NCBI GenBank assembly: GCA_016223165.1
Contig: JACRPO010000003.1
Span: 372,001 to 436,000 of the forward strand
Length of the DNA: 64,000 nt
From: Burkholderiales bacterium
GTDB taxonomy: Bacteria; Pseudomonadota; Gammaproteobacteria; Burkholderiales; Burkholderiaceae_C
Direction of reading: 5' to 3'
Positions 31,504 to 40,074 of the stretch are shown here, in pieces. The number at the start of each line of letters is the position of its first letter. The first letter of the stretch is position 1. Under the pieces are notes generated by a model. It did no database searches. It was given only the letters and a program-made list of their open reading frames with translations, and was not told where the DNA came from. The translations under genes were made by a program, and so were the position numbers.

Positions 31504-32040
31504 ATGAACGCCATGCATGCGCAACCCTCCGCGCCGGTCTCCGCCCGCCTTTCGCCGCCCGCGACGCGATGGCTTCAACGCAGCGCGCCACGCGGCTTCA
31601 CGCTGATCGAGCTGCTCGTCGTCATCGCCATCATCGCCATCCTCATCGGCCTGCTCCTGCCGGCCGTGCAGAAGGTACGCGAAGCCGCGGCCCGCTTCGA
31701 GCACAGCGGCGAGACGCAGTTGCTGGCGCTGGCGACCCAGCTGAATGCGACCGCCGATGCCGTCGACGACTACAAGTCGATGCTCGACTCGTTCTGGCAG
31801 GTGCCGCCGGCGAACCTGAAGACGGCGCTCGAGACGGTGCGCGCCAAGCACCGCCACCTGCAAGGCCTGACCCGCACGACGCTGGCGTCGATCGACCAGT
31901 GCGACACGCACAGCCGCCGGCACAAGGCCCAGCTCGCGGCCATGCGCCGCGCCATGGACGGGCTCAGCAACACCCTGATGCAGGCGGAGCGGTACCTCGA
32001 TCTGCTGCAGGGGGACGAGCCCACGCGGGTCTCGAACTGA
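31504..32040 (+). CDS. prepilin-like protein with type IV cleavage signal
   Basis: Up to 178 residues (ATG 31504; ATG 31513 is equally possible because AAGG is nearer the latter's ideal spacing). A long 31-residue leader ends in Gly31, followed by [19 protein letters not shown] with the Glu at +5: a full prepilin peptidase site and membrane helix. It continues [18 protein letters not shown], which strongly resembles the N-terminus of planctomycete-type DUF1559 pseudopilins. The rest (about 120 residues) is helical and charged with one Cys, not the beta-sheet of major pilins. No secretion or pilus genes lie nearby. Confidence 0.8.
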   Translation: MNAMHAQPSAPVSARLSPPATRWLQRSAPRGFTLIELLVVIAIIAILIGLLLPAVQKVREAAARFEHSGETQLLALATQLNATADAVDDYKSMLDSFWQVPPANLKTALETVRAKHRHLQGLTRTTLASIDQCDTHSRRHKAQLAAMRRAMDGLSNTLMQAERYLDLLQGDEPTRVSN

Positions 32041-32052
32041 GCCGCCGGCGCC

Positions 32053-32079
32053 GCGGCGGTTGCGGCGGTTGCGGCGGTC
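32053..32079. repeat. 9-bp tandem repeat after the prepilin-like gene
   Basis: Three copies of GCGGCGGTT (last copy ending C) begin 12 bases after the stop codon, followed by degenerate copies. Confidence 0.6.
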
Positions 32080-32144
32080 GCGGTCGGTGCGGCAGGTGCC
32101 GCCGCTGAAGCCGCGGTCGCGGCCCCGGCGCCGCTATCGCCCGG

Positions 32145-32945
32145 CTACCACCTGTTGCGCAGCTCGCGCAGCTTGATGAAGACGGTCTTCGAGTCGGGCT
32201 CGGCCGGCAGCTCGGGGAAGGCCTCGCGCAGCTTGGCGATGACCCCCGGGCTCGTGAGGCGGAAGAAGGTGTTGAAGCGCTTCTCGTCGGCCAGCGTCGT
32301 CACGCGCGCCGCCTTCGGGTCGTGGCCGGTCACCTCGGGCAGCAACGCCTTCGCGTCGGCGTTGCCCGGCTCGCGCGCGAGCGTGAACTTGAGGTTGTTC
32401 TCGATGTAGTCGTGGCCCGGGTAGACGCGCGTGTCTTCCGGCAGCCGCGCGAGCTGCTGCACGAAGGTGTCGTACAGCGCCGCCGGGTCGCCGCCGTTGT
32501 GGCAGTTGCCGGCGCCGGCGTTGAACAGCGTGTCGCCCGAGAAGATCGCCGGCGGCTGGCTGCCGCGCGCGTGCGCGCGCAGGCAGATGTGGCACATCGT
32601 GTGCCCGGGCGTGTCCATGCACTCGAGCTCGACCGTGCTGCCGACGCGGATCACGTCGCCGGCCTTCACGCCGCGGTCGACGCCGGCGATCTTGCCGCCG
32701 GCGTTGTGGTGCGCGACGACCTTGGCGCCGGTGGCCTCCACCACCGCGGCATTGCCGCCGGTGTGGTCGTGGTGCTCGTGCGTGTTGAGCAGCTGCGTGA
32801 TGCGCCAGCCGTTCTTCTTCGCCACCGCCAGGCACTGGCCGTGGTCGAGCGGGTCGATGGCAAGCGCCTCGCCGGTCTCGGGGCAGGCGATGAGGTAGTT
32901 GTAGTTGCGGTAGGCGTTGCCGGTCCAGATGCGTTCGACGATCAA
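32145..32945 (-). CDS. gloB: hydroxyacylglutathione hydrolase (glyoxalase II)
   Basis: Encodes 266 residues from a TTG at 32945: AAGGAG lies six bases upstream and LIVERIWTGNAYRNYNYL matches glyoxalase II N-termini. The metal site is complete: His56, His58, Asp60 and His61 in THEHHDHTGG, His in DTPGHTMCH, Asp in FSGDTLFNAG and His in YPGHDYIENNLKF. It hydrolyses S-D-lactoylglutathione to D-lactate and glutathione, completing methylglyoxal detoxification. The NAGAGNCHNGG loop places it in the less-studied GloB2-like branch. Confidence 0.88.
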   Translation of the reverse strand: MIVERIWTGNAYRNYNYLIACPETGEALAIDPLDHGQCLAVAKKNGWRITQLLNTHEHHDHTGGNAAVVEATGAKVVAHHNAGGKIAGVDRGVKAGDVIRVGSTVELECMDTPGHTMCHICLRAHARGSQPPAIFSGDTLFNAGAGNCHNGGDPAALYDTFVQQLARLPEDTRVYPGHDYIENNLKFTLAREPGNADAKALLPEVTGHDPKAARVTTLADEKRFNTFFRLTSPGVIAKLREAFPELPAEPDSKTVFIKLRELRNRW

Positions 32946-33100
32946 AGAGAGCTCCTTCTCGTGCCGGGGCCCGTTCACACCACGACGGGAAGGCTCGCGC
33001 CGGCGTGTGAACGAGGCTTGCGTGCATGCTACGCCCGGCCCGCAGCGCGGATCGCGGCGCATGACCCGTGCCCGCGGCAGGCCATGGGTGCGGCCCGAGA

Positions 33101-34498
33101 ATGCCGGCGATGACCCGGCCACCCGAGCCCCACGCCGCGGCGCGCGCCTCGTGGCTGCCCATCATCGGCTGCTACCTCGCCGGCGTGCTCGCCGCCGCCC
33201 AGCTCGGCAAGATGTCGGCGCTCGCGCCGCTCATCGCCGCCGACCTGCAGCTCTCGCTCACCACCGTGGCCATTGCCATCTCGCTGCTCGAGATCGGCGG
33301 CGCCACGCTCGGTGTCGTTGCCGGCGCCGCGGCGTCGCGGCTGGGCCTGGCCGGCAGCCTGCTCGGCAGCCTGCTGTGCCTGGCCGTGGCCGCGGCCGGC
33401 AGCGGCCTCGCGCAAAGTGGCGCGGCGCTGCTCGCCTGGCGGCTGCTCGAGGCGGTGGCCTATCTCGGCGTCGTCGTCACGGCCCCGGTGCTGATCGTGC
33501 GCGCCGCACATGACACGCACATCGGGCCGGCGATGGCACTGTGGAGCACCTTCGTGCCCGTCGGCATCGCCTTCGGCGCCTGGGGCTGGAGCCAGGCTGC
33601 CGCACTGAGCGATTGGCGCACGGCGATGTTCGCCGGCGCCGGCCTGGCCGCCGCGGCGCTGGCCGTCGGTGCAGCGAGCGCGGCAAGCCGGTGGCGCGCG
33701 AGCGCGGTGGCGCGCGCGCGTCGGGACACTTCCGCCGGCGCCTCTGCAAGCGCCTCCACCAGCGCCTCCATCAGCGCCTCCACCCGCGCCTCCGCCAGCG
33801 CCGGCGAGCGCCCGCCGACACGCACCGTCGCCGCGCCCGTCGACATCGCCACCTGGTGGCTCTCGGTGTCGTTCGGCGGCTATGCGACCTTCGAGGTCGG
33901 CCTGCTCGCGCTGCTGCCGCTGTACCTCACGCGCGAGGCCGGCGTCTCGGCCGCCGAGGCCGGGCGCTGGGCGGCGCTGGCCGCGCTCGCCACCATCGCC
34001 GGCAGCGCCGCCGCGGCGCTCTGGCTGCGCCGCGGCGTCTCGCCGCGCTGGCCGGTGCTGCTGTCGCTGTTCGTGCCCGCAGCCATGCTCTTCGGCGTCT
34101 TCACCACGGCGCCGCAGGCCGGCACCGCGGCCGTGCTGGCGGTGGTGCTGAACGCCCTCTCGGGCGCCTACCCGAGCTTCGCTTTCGCGTGGCTGCCGCG
34201 CGCGGCCGGGGGCGCCGCGCAACTCGTTCGGGCCAACGGCATCTTCACGCAGTTCGGCGCCTCCGGCTCGCTGCTCGGGCCGCCGCTGATGGCGTGGTGC
34301 GTCGAGAGGTTCGGCTGGGCCTCGGCACCCTGGCTCGGGCTCGCGTTGACGGTGCCGGCGGCCTTCTTCGCGATGAAGGCGCTGCGCCGGCTGCAGGTGC
34401 GCGCGACGGAGCCGGCGCAGCCTCCGGCGGCACCGGCAGGGCCGGGCGCAACGGCGGGCCCGACGAGGCCGCGGTCGGCCGCCGCACCCGCGCCGTGA
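33101..34498 (+). CDS. MFS transporter
   Basis: About 465 residues (ATG 33110 is an alternative start) with twelve predicted helices in two halves. The first half begins LPIIGCYLAGVLAAAQLGKM and carries LSLTTVAIAISLLEIGGATLG. Between helices 6 and 7 the central cytoplasmic loop contains a Ser/Ala repeat ([22 protein letters not shown]) encoded by five 12-bp units. The C-terminus is Ala/Pro-rich. The substrate is unknown; the fold is that of cyanate/organic-anion type MFS carriers. Divergent from gloB. Confidence 0.85.
   Translation: MPAMTRPPEPHAAARASWLPIIGCYLAGVLAAAQLGKMSALAPLIAADLQLSLTTVAIAISLLEIGGATLGVVAGAAASRLGLAGSLLGSLLCLAVAAAGSGLAQSGAALLAWRLLEAVAYLGVVVTAPVLIVRAAHDTHIGPAMALWSTFVPVGIAFGAWGWSQAAALSDWRTAMFAGAGLAAAALAVGAASAASRWRASAVARARRDTSAGASASASTSASISASTRASASAGERPPTRTVAAPVDIATWWLSVSFGGYATFEVGLLALLPLYLTREAGVSAAEAGRWAALAALATIAGSAAAALWLRRGVSPRWPVLLSLFVPAAMLFGVFTTAPQAGTAAVLAVVLNALSGAYPSFAFAWLPRAAGGAAQLVRANGIFTQFGASGSLLGPPLMAWCVERFGWASAPWLGLALTVPAAFFAMKALRRLQVRATEPAQPPAAPAGPGATAGPTRPRSAAAPAP
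33740..33799. repeat. 12-bp in-frame tandem repeat in the MFS gene
   Basis: Five 12-bp units of the form GCCTCCRYCAGC encode the Ser/Ala linker between the two halves of the transporter. Confidence 0.85.
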
Positions 34499-34527
34499 GC
34501 TGCGGGTGATCAGCCGCCCGAGCCCTC

Positions 34528-34587
34528 GAGCCTGGGTACGAGCCTGGCCAAGAGCCTGGCCAAGAGCCTGGCCAAGAGCCTGGCTAC
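34528..34587. repeat. 12-bp tandem repeat overlapping the osmC stop codon
   Basis: Five 12-bp units: GAGCCTGGGTAC, three identical GAGCCTGGCCAA, then GAGCCTGGCTAC. The last unit contains the osmC stop codon (34584-34586 on the minus strand). The outer units share the ending TAC and the inner ones CAA. Confidence 0.9.
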
Positions 34588-35006
34588 TCGAGCGTGGCGC
34601 TGAAGGTGATCTCCGGCACGCTCGCCAGAGCCTTGGAGATCGGGCAGTGCTTCTTCGAGAAATCGACCTTCTCGTTGAAGACCTGAGCGCTCACGCCCGG
34701 CACCACGGCCACCGTCTGCAGTTCGATCTTCGTCACCGTCGGCCCGGCGCCCAGGTGCACGGTGGCGCTGGTCTCGATGCGGGTGGGCGGATGGCCGGTC
34801 TCGGTGAGTTGCGCGGCCAGGAACATCGAGAAGCAGCCGGCCTGCGCCGCGCCGATCAGCTCTTCGGGATTGGTGCCGCCGGCCGCGCCCTCGAAGCGCG
34901 TGGCGAAGGTGAAGGGTGCGTTCAGGTGCCCCGAGGCGCCGGACATCGAGCCGGCGCCCTCCTTCAACGTTCCGGTCCATTTCGCGTGCGCCTTGGCGGT
35001 GGCCAT
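34584..35006 (-). CDS. osmC: OsmC/Ohr-family peroxiredoxin
   Basis: A 140-residue protein with GAGGAG eight bases before ATG 35006. It has the full two-cysteine site: Cys58 in IGAAQAGCFSMFLA and Cys121 in SKKHCPISKAL, with GGTNPEELI typical of OsmC rather than Ohr. It reduces organic hydroperoxides in the cytoplasm using dithiol donors. Compared with the larger OsmC-like protein at 30587 this one is canonical. Its stop codon lies in a 12-bp tandem repeat. Confidence 0.92.
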   Translation of the reverse strand: MATAKAHAKWTGTLKEGAGSMSGASGHLNAPFTFATRFEGAAGGTNPEELIGAAQAGCFSMFLAAQLTETGHPPTRIETSATVHLGAGPTVTKIELQTVAVVPGVSAQVFNEKVDFSKKHCPISKALASVPEITFSATLE

Positions 35007-35135
35007 GTCGTGAGCTCCTCGGATGGGTTGAACGAGAGACGAGCCGAAGACTCTACAAGCCGCTCGATCACGAGGCGAACGCGCGCGCTCGATGACCCCG
35101 GCGCCGCCGCGGGTCACCTGAAGGAGTCATTTGAA

Positions 35136-35306
35136 ATGAACGACCCTGCCGTACCTGCACGGGCCGCGCGCGGTGCGGTCGATGGGCCGCGGCACGCCGG
35201 GCACGCCGGGCCCGCCGTGCCCGAAGTCGCCCTGCCACACGCCGGCGATCGCCAGCACGCAGGGCGGCGAAGGCGCCGCGGCGCCCTGCTCTGTCGTCCT
35301 ACCTAA
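35136..35306 (+). CDS. possible small ORF, 56 codons
   Basis: ATG 35136 is preceded by AAGGAG nine bases upstream, and the frame (MNDPAVPARAARGAVDG...) is open for 56 codons. The product is Arg/Ala/His-rich with HAGHAGPA, the composition expected of random GC-rich DNA, so the ribosome site is the only positive evidence. Confidence 0.2.
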   Translation: MNDPAVPARAARGAVDGPRHAGHAGPAVPEVALPHAGDRQHAGRRRRRGALLCRPT

Positions 35307-35319
35307 TCCGCAGCTAACG
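35301..35319 (+). promoter_or_regulatory. candidate response-regulator binding motif
   Basis: ACCTAATCCGCAGCTAACG lies about 75 bp before the response regulator start. It shares 13 of 19 bases with a sequence at 37504-37522 upstream of degP, so the regulator could bind both sites. Confidence 0.3.
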
Positions 35320-35395
35320 TTGCAGGCCGCGAGGCCGGCGATCATCGGCCGGCCGTCCCCACGGGCGATCCGTGGCGACAAGGGTGGGTGACACG

Positions 35396-36064
35396 ATGCG
35401 CGTGCTGCTGGTCGAGGACGACAGGATGATCGGCGAGAGCCTGCGCGAGGCGCTGCGCCAGCACGGCATGGCCGCCGACTGGGTGCGCGACGGGCGCGCC
35501 GCCGACGCCGTGCTCGCGAGCGAGCGCTTCGACGCCGTGCTGCTCGACCTCGGCCTGCCCGAGCGCGACGGACTGCAGGTGCTGGCCAGCCTGCGTGCGC
35601 GCGGCGACACGACGCCGGTGATCGTCGTCACCGCGCGCGACGCGCTCGCCGACAAGGTGGCCGGCCTGGACACCGGCGCCGACGACTACCTCGTCAAGCC
35701 GTTCGAGCTCGACGAATTGCTCGCCCGCCTGCGCGCCCTCGTGCGGCGCCAAGGGGGCCGCGCCAGCACCGTGCTCGAGGTGGGCGACCTGCGCCTGGAC
35801 CCGGCCACGCGCGAGGTCAGCCGCGGCGGCCGGCCGGTGCTGCTGTCGGCACGCGAGTTCGCGCTGCTGCAGGCGCTGATGGAGCGGCCCGGCGCCATCG
35901 TCTCGCGCGCCCAGCTCGAAGACCGCCTCTACGGCTGGGGCGAGGAGCTCGAGAGCAACGCCATCAGCGTCTACATGCACCAGCTGCGCCGCAAGCTCGG
36001 CGACGACCTGCTGCACACCGTGCGCGGCCTCGGCTACTACGCCGGCCCGGCCAAGGACCGCTGA
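35396..36064 (+). CDS. OmpR-family response regulator
   Basis: A 222-residue regulator (ATG 35396, MRVLLVEDD; a GTG at 35372 would add eight residues). The receiver has the acidic pair in VEDD, phosphoacceptor Asp51 in VLLDLGLPERDG, Thr in VVTARDA and Lys in YLVKPFELDEL. The C-terminal winged helix includes LSAREFALLQALMERPG and VYMHQLRRKLGDD...VRGLGYY, as in QseB/PmrA. It is followed after two bases by its sensor kinase and then degP, forming one probable operon for envelope stress. Confidence 0.93.
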   Translation: MRVLLVEDDRMIGESLREALRQHGMAADWVRDGRAADAVLASERFDAVLLDLGLPERDGLQVLASLRARGDTTPVIVVTARDALADKVAGLDTGADDYLVKPFELDELLARLRALVRRQGGRASTVLEVGDLRLDPATREVSRGGRPVLLSAREFALLQALMERPGAIVSRAQLEDRLYGWGEELESNAISVYMHQLRRKLGDDLLHTVRGLGYYAGPAKDR

Positions 36065-36066
36065 GC

Positions 36067-37509
36067 ATGCCACCCTTGCCGCCCTTGCCGCCATGGCCCT
36101 CGCTTCGCTCGCTTCGGGCGCGGTTGTTCGCCTTCCTGCTCGCGCTGGCGACGGCCACCGCGCTCACCGTCGGCGGCGCCACCTACTTCAGCGTGCACGC
36201 CGAAGCCGACAAGCTCTTCGACTACCACCTGCAGCAGATCGCGCTGTCGCTGCGCGACCAGGGCGAGATCGGCGACGACGAGCGCGCCGCCCTCGCCAAC
36301 CCCGCGTTCGACTACGTGGTACAGGTCTGGTCGAGCCGCGGCGCAACGCTGTACACGAGCCGGCCGCCGGGACTCATCGAGCCTCTGCCGCCGCGCGCCG
36401 TGCTCGGCTTCAGCGAGCTGCGCATGGGCGGCGGCGTCTGGCGCGTCTACGGCGCGGCCACGCCGCTGCGCGTGGTGCAGGTGGGGCAGCCGCTGGCCGT
36501 GCGCAGCCGTCTCGCCACCGAGGCGGCGCTGCGCAGCGTGCTGCCGATCGCCGCCGCGGTGCCGCTGGTGGCGCTCGGGCTGTGGTGGCTGCTCGGCATG
36601 TCGCTGGCGCCGCTGCAGCGCGTGGCCCAGGCGGCGCGCGCGCGCGGCATCGGCGCGCTCGCGCCGCTGCCGCTGGCCGGCCTGCCGGCCGAAGTGCAGC
36701 CGCTCGTCGAATCGTTCAACGGCCTGCTCGAGCGCCTGTCGGTCTCGTTCGACGCGCAGCGCAGCTTCACCGCCGACGCGGCGCACGAGCTGCGCACGCC
36801 GCTCACGGCGCTGAAGCTGCAGATCGGCCTGCTCGCCGGCGCGCAGCTGCCGGCCGAGCGCGAGGCGGCGCTCGAGCGCCTGCGCGCCGGCGTCGACCGC
36901 GCCGCGCACCTGGTCGAGCAGCTGCTGGCGCTGGCGCGTGCCGAACCCCTGGCCGCCGTGCCGGTCGCGCCGGTGGACCTCGTCGAGGTCGCGCGCCAGG
37001 CCATCGCCGACGCGGCACCGCTGGCCGAACGGCATGGCGCCACGCTGCGGCTGTCCGCCCCGCCCGCGTTGCCGACCACCGGCGATGCGGCGGCCCTGCG
37101 CAGTGCCGTGCGCAACCTGCTCGACAACGCGGTCAGGTACGGCGGTGCCACGCCGCGCGTCGAGCTGACGCTCGCCCGCGAAGACGGCGCGGTCGTGCTG
37201 CGCGTCGACGACGCCGGCCCCGGCATCGCGGCGGCCGAGCGCGAACGCGCCTTCGAGCGCTTCCGCCGCGGCAACCACGACGAACGCGAAGGCAGCGGCC
37301 TCGGCCTCGCCATCGTGCGCGCTGTCGCGACGCGTCACGGCGCCGCGGTGACGCTCGCCGATTCACCGCTGGGCGGCCTGCGCGTGGAGATGCGCTGGCC
37401 GGCCGCGGCATCGGCCACTGCGCCGGCGCCGGTGCCCGACCCTGCACCCGACCCGGCACCTGCCCCCGCACTCTCCCCGGCGCCGGACCGTTCGCAGGCC
37501 CGTTCCTAA
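36067..37509 (+). CDS. sensor histidine kinase, QseC/PmrB-like
   Basis: A 480-residue membrane kinase starting two bases after the regulator stop. A Pro-rich tip precedes the first transmembrane helix (LFAFLLALATATALTVGGA); a 2CSK-type periplasmic domain has DYHLQQIALSLRD and FDYVVQVWSSRG; the second helix is near residue 165. HAMP-like linker, then HisKA with His240 in DAAHELRTPLTALK, N box RNLLDNAVRYG and G boxes VDDAGPGI and GSGLGLAIV. The C-terminus ends in a Pro/Ala/Asp tail (VPDPAPDPAPAPAL). It phosphorylates the adjacent regulator. Confidence 0.93.
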   Translation: MPPLPPLPPWPSLRSLRARLFAFLLALATATALTVGGATYFSVHAEADKLFDYHLQQIALSLRDQGEIGDDERAALANPAFDYVVQVWSSRGATLYTSRPPGLIEPLPPRAVLGFSELRMGGGVWRVYGAATPLRVVQVGQPLAVRSRLATEAALRSVLPIAAAVPLVALGLWWLLGMSLAPLQRVAQAARARGIGALAPLPLAGLPAEVQPLVESFNGLLERLSVSFDAQRSFTADAAHELRTPLTALKLQIGLLAGAQLPAEREAALERLRAGVDRAAHLVEQLLALARAEPLAAVPVAPVDLVEVARQAIADAAPLAERHGATLRLSAPPALPTTGDAAALRSAVRNLLDNAVRYGGATPRVELTLAREDGAVVLRVDDAGPGIAAAERERAFERFRRGNHDEREGSGLGLAIVRAVATRHGAAVTLADSPLGGLRVEMRWPAAASATAPAPVPDPAPDPAPAPALSPAPDRSQARS

Positions 37510-37522
37510 TCTTCGCCTCACG
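37504..37522 (+). promoter_or_regulatory. candidate response-regulator binding motif before degP
   Basis: TCCTAATCTTCGCCTCACG overlaps the kinase stop codon and lies about 90 bp before degP. It resembles the motif at 35301-35319; a second CGTTCCTA occurs 40 bp downstream. Confidence 0.3.
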
Positions 37523-37609
37523 CCCGCCTCATCGAAGGCTCACGGCGCGTTCCTAGAGTGCTCGCACGACCCGATGCGACCCATGCATCGGCCACGAAGG
37601 AGCCTCGAG

Positions 37610-39097
37610 ATGAAGTCCAGACTCACCACCACGGCCGCCGCCTCGGCGCTCATGGTCCTCGCGCTCAGTGCCAGCGCGGCCGACGGCTGGAGCGTGCCGT
37701 CGTGGCTGCGCGGGCGCACCGCCACCACCCCGGCGGCGACCCCCGCCACGGCGCCCGCGCGCCCCGAAGCGCTCGCACCCGGCCAGCTGCCGAACTACCG
37801 CGCCATCGTGCAGACCCAAGGCCCGGCCGTCGTCGGCATCACCGTCGCGGGCCTGCGCGGCGGCCCCGATGGCGTGGGCCCCGACCGCCCCGACAGCGCC
37901 GCCGGGTCCGAGGGCGACGACCCCTACTTCCGCTTCTTCCGCGGCCTGCCCGGCCTGCGCCCGCCGCCGGGCCCCCTGCCGTTCCGCGGCCAGGCCTCGG
38001 GCTTCATCGTCAGCGCCGACGGCCTCGTCCTCACCAGCGCGCATGTCGTGCGCGACGCCAGGCAGGTGACGGTGAAGCTGTCGGACCGGCGCGAGTTCAC
38101 CGCGCGCGTGCTCGGCATCGACACCGCCACCGACATCGCGGTGCTGAAGGTCGATGCCAAGGGCCTGCCCACCGTGACGCTCGGCGACGCGAAGAGCGTG
38201 CAGGTCGGCGACTGGGTGCTCGCCATCGGCGCGCCCTACGGCTTCGAGCAGTCGGCGACGCAAGGCATCGTCAGCGCCAAGGGCCGATCGCTGCCGGGCG
38301 AGAACGTCGTGCCCTTCATCCAGACCGATGCCGCGGTGAACCCCGGCAACTCCGGCGGCCCGCTGTTCGACGCCGGCGGGCGCGTGGTCGGCGTCAACGC
38401 GCAGATCTATTCGCAAAGCGGCGGCTTCCAGGGCCTGGCCTTCGCCATCCCGCTCGACGTGGCGCTGCACGTGAAGGACCAGATCGTCAAGCACGGCCGC
38501 GTCGACCACGCGCGCCTGGGCGTGACGCTGCAGGACCTGTCGGCGCCGCTGGCGGCCTCGTTCGGCCTCGAGGCGCCGGACGGGGCCCTCGTGTCCAGCG
38601 TCGCTGCGGGCAGCGCGGCCGCCAAGGCCGGGCTGAAGGCCGGCGACGTGATCACCGCCGTCGGCGATGCGCCGGTGCAGACGGCCGGCGACGTCTCTAG
38701 CCGCATCGGCCTGGCCAGGCCGGGCGACCGCCTCACCCTCGTGCTCTGGCGCGGCAAGGCGCGCGTCGACGTGCCGGTGGTGCTCGGCCGCGCCGAGCCG
38801 CCCGAGCGCCAGGCCGCCGCCGCCCCCGAGAGCGGCACGCTCGGCCTGGCCGTGCGGCCGCTCGAGCGCAGCGAGTTGCGCGAGGCCGGCGTCGACCACG
38901 GCCTGCTCGTCGAGCAAGTGTCGGGCCCGGCGCAGCTGGCTGGGATCCAGCCGGGCGACGTGCTGCTGGCCCTCAACGGCCGCCCCGTGCAGCGCGTCGA
39001 GCAGGTGCGCGAGGCGCTGCGCGAGCGCCCCAGGCAGGTGGCGCTGCTGGTGATGCGCGAAGGGCAGCAGATCTTCGTGCCCGTGCATCTGGGGTGA
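37610..39097 (+). CDS. degP: Do-family periplasmic serine endoprotease (DegP/MucD-like)
   Basis: Encodes 495 residues; GAAGGAG at 37596-37602 fixes ATG 37610. The signal peptide is MKSRLTTT...ALSASA. The trypsin-like domain has His145 (LTSAHVV), Asp175 (DTATDIAVL) and Ser248 (NPGNSGGPLF). Two PDZ domains follow, with HARLGVTLQDL and LGLAVRPLE starting them and carrying GLKAGDVITAV and GIQPGDVLLAL. An unusual Gly/Pro-rich LA-loop region (RGGPDGVGPDRPDS, PGLRPPPGPLP) precedes the catalytic His. It degrades misfolded envelope proteins. Its position after the two-component pair recalls MprAB-PepD and related envelope-stress loci. Confidence 0.93.
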   Translation: MKSRLTTTAAASALMVLALSASAADGWSVPSWLRGRTATTPAATPATAPARPEALAPGQLPNYRAIVQTQGPAVVGITVAGLRGGPDGVGPDRPDSAAGSEGDDPYFRFFRGLPGLRPPPGPLPFRGQASGFIVSADGLVLTSAHVVRDARQVTVKLSDRREFTARVLGIDTATDIAVLKVDAKGLPTVTLGDAKSVQVGDWVLAIGAPYGFEQSATQGIVSAKGRSLPGENVVPFIQTDAAVNPGNSGGPLFDAGGRVVGVNAQIYSQSGGFQGLAFAIPLDVALHVKDQIVKHGRVDHARLGVTLQDLSAPLAASFGLEAPDGALVSSVAAGSAAAKAGLKAGDVITAVGDAPVQTAGDVSSRIGLARPGDRLTLVLWRGKARVDVPVVLGRAEPPERQAAAAPESGTLGLAVRPLERSELREAGVDHGLLVEQVSGPAQLAGIQPGDVLLALNGRPVQRVEQVREALRERPRQVALLVMREGQQIFVPVHLG

Positions 39098-39206
39098 ATC
39101 GCGCGGCGGGCGCAGGTCAGGTGAAGGTCTCGTCTCGATGGGCGCCAAAACGCGCTGGGGCCCGGTGCGACACGCGCGCCGCGGTCGGACCGACGCGTCG
39201 CGCCGC

Positions 39207-39932
39207 TCAATCCCTCCCGGCGTCGACGATCGCCCCCGCCAGCCGCTCGGGCGCCGTGAACATCACCTCGTGGCTGCCGGCGATCTGCACCAGCCGATAC
39301 AAGCCCAGCCGGCTCGACATGCGCGGGTGCCAGCCCCACTCGGCGCCCGGCGGCAGCGCGATGTCCTCGGTGCAGTTGATGAAGCTGCGCGGCACCTGCA
39401 GGCCGTGGAACTTCTTCAGGTCGAGCTTGTCGACGAAGGGCTGGTACGGCTCGGGCGACAGCATCTCGTAGGTGCGTTGCGCGGTGGCGAGGTCGCCGTC
39501 GTTGATGAAGGCCTCGCGCCAGATCGGGAACGGCATCATCACGCTGCCGTCGGCGCTGGCCGCCGAGAGCTGCGCAAACAGCGCGCGGAAGTGCGGCGGC
39601 ACGTTGTCGTCGAGCGACTCACCGTCGTTCAGCACGAAGGCATTCCAGTAGACGAGCCTGCGCACGCGCTCGGGCACCGCCTCCACCACCTTGGAGATGA
39701 TGGTGCCGCCGTAGCTGTGGCCGAGCAGCACCACGTCCTTCAGGTCGCGCTGCACGAGGTGGTCGACGATCGATTGCGTGCATTGCGCGTGGTTGACGCG
39801 CTTGTCGGCGCCCTTGCCGTGCCCGGCCACGGTGGGCGTGTGCACCTCGTGGCCGGCGCGCTTCAGGTGGTCCGCCACCGGGGCCCAGAGTTCGCCGGTG
39901 TGCCAGCTGCCGTGGACGAGGACGATGCGCAT
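39207..39932 (-). CDS. alpha/beta hydrolase
   Basis: A 241-residue enzyme; AGGAGA seven bases upstream fixes ATG 39932. The motifs are VLVHGSWHTGELW, nucleophile Ser in LLGHSYGGTII, Asp or Glu in CTEDIALPPG and His in AGSHEVMFTAPE. This pattern, with His in GSHEVM, is that of the plant-esterase/hydroxynitrile-lyase-like (MES, salicylate esterase) subgroup seen in bacteria. No signal peptide. The substrate is unknown. Confidence 0.87.
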   Translation of the reverse strand: MRIVLVHGSWHTGELWAPVADHLKRAGHEVHTPTVAGHGKGADKRVNHAQCTQSIVDHLVQRDLKDVVLLGHSYGGTIISKVVEAVPERVRRLVYWNAFVLNDGESLDDNVPPHFRALFAQLSAASADGSVMMPFPIWREAFINDGDLATAQRTYEMLSPEPYQPFVDKLDLKKFHGLQVPRSFINCTEDIALPPGAEWGWHPRMSSRLGLYRLVQIAGSHEVMFTAPERLAGAIVDAGRD

Positions 39933-40074
39933 GGTGAGTCTCCTGTGGCGGGGGTGCCGGGTGGGCGGGGCCGCCATCGTGCGCGGGCGCCGCGCGGCGC
40001 GCCATCGGATTTGCGCAGGCACCTGCGCAAACGCGCAGGCGATCGTCGCTCGAGCGATGCTAGGCTCGGCGTGC

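Larger units (their letters stand above)
35007..35395. other. intergenic region between osmC and the two-component operon
   Basis: About 390 bp. It holds the osmC promoter side, one possible 56-codon reading frame (35136-35306, listed separately) and a CCTAATC-containing motif at 35301-35319 that recurs before degP. Nothing else is recognisable. Confidence 0.45.

Noticed and set aside
33740..33799. CRISPR-like array
   Set aside because: Units are 12 bp without spacers, in frame, and encode a Ser/Ala linker.
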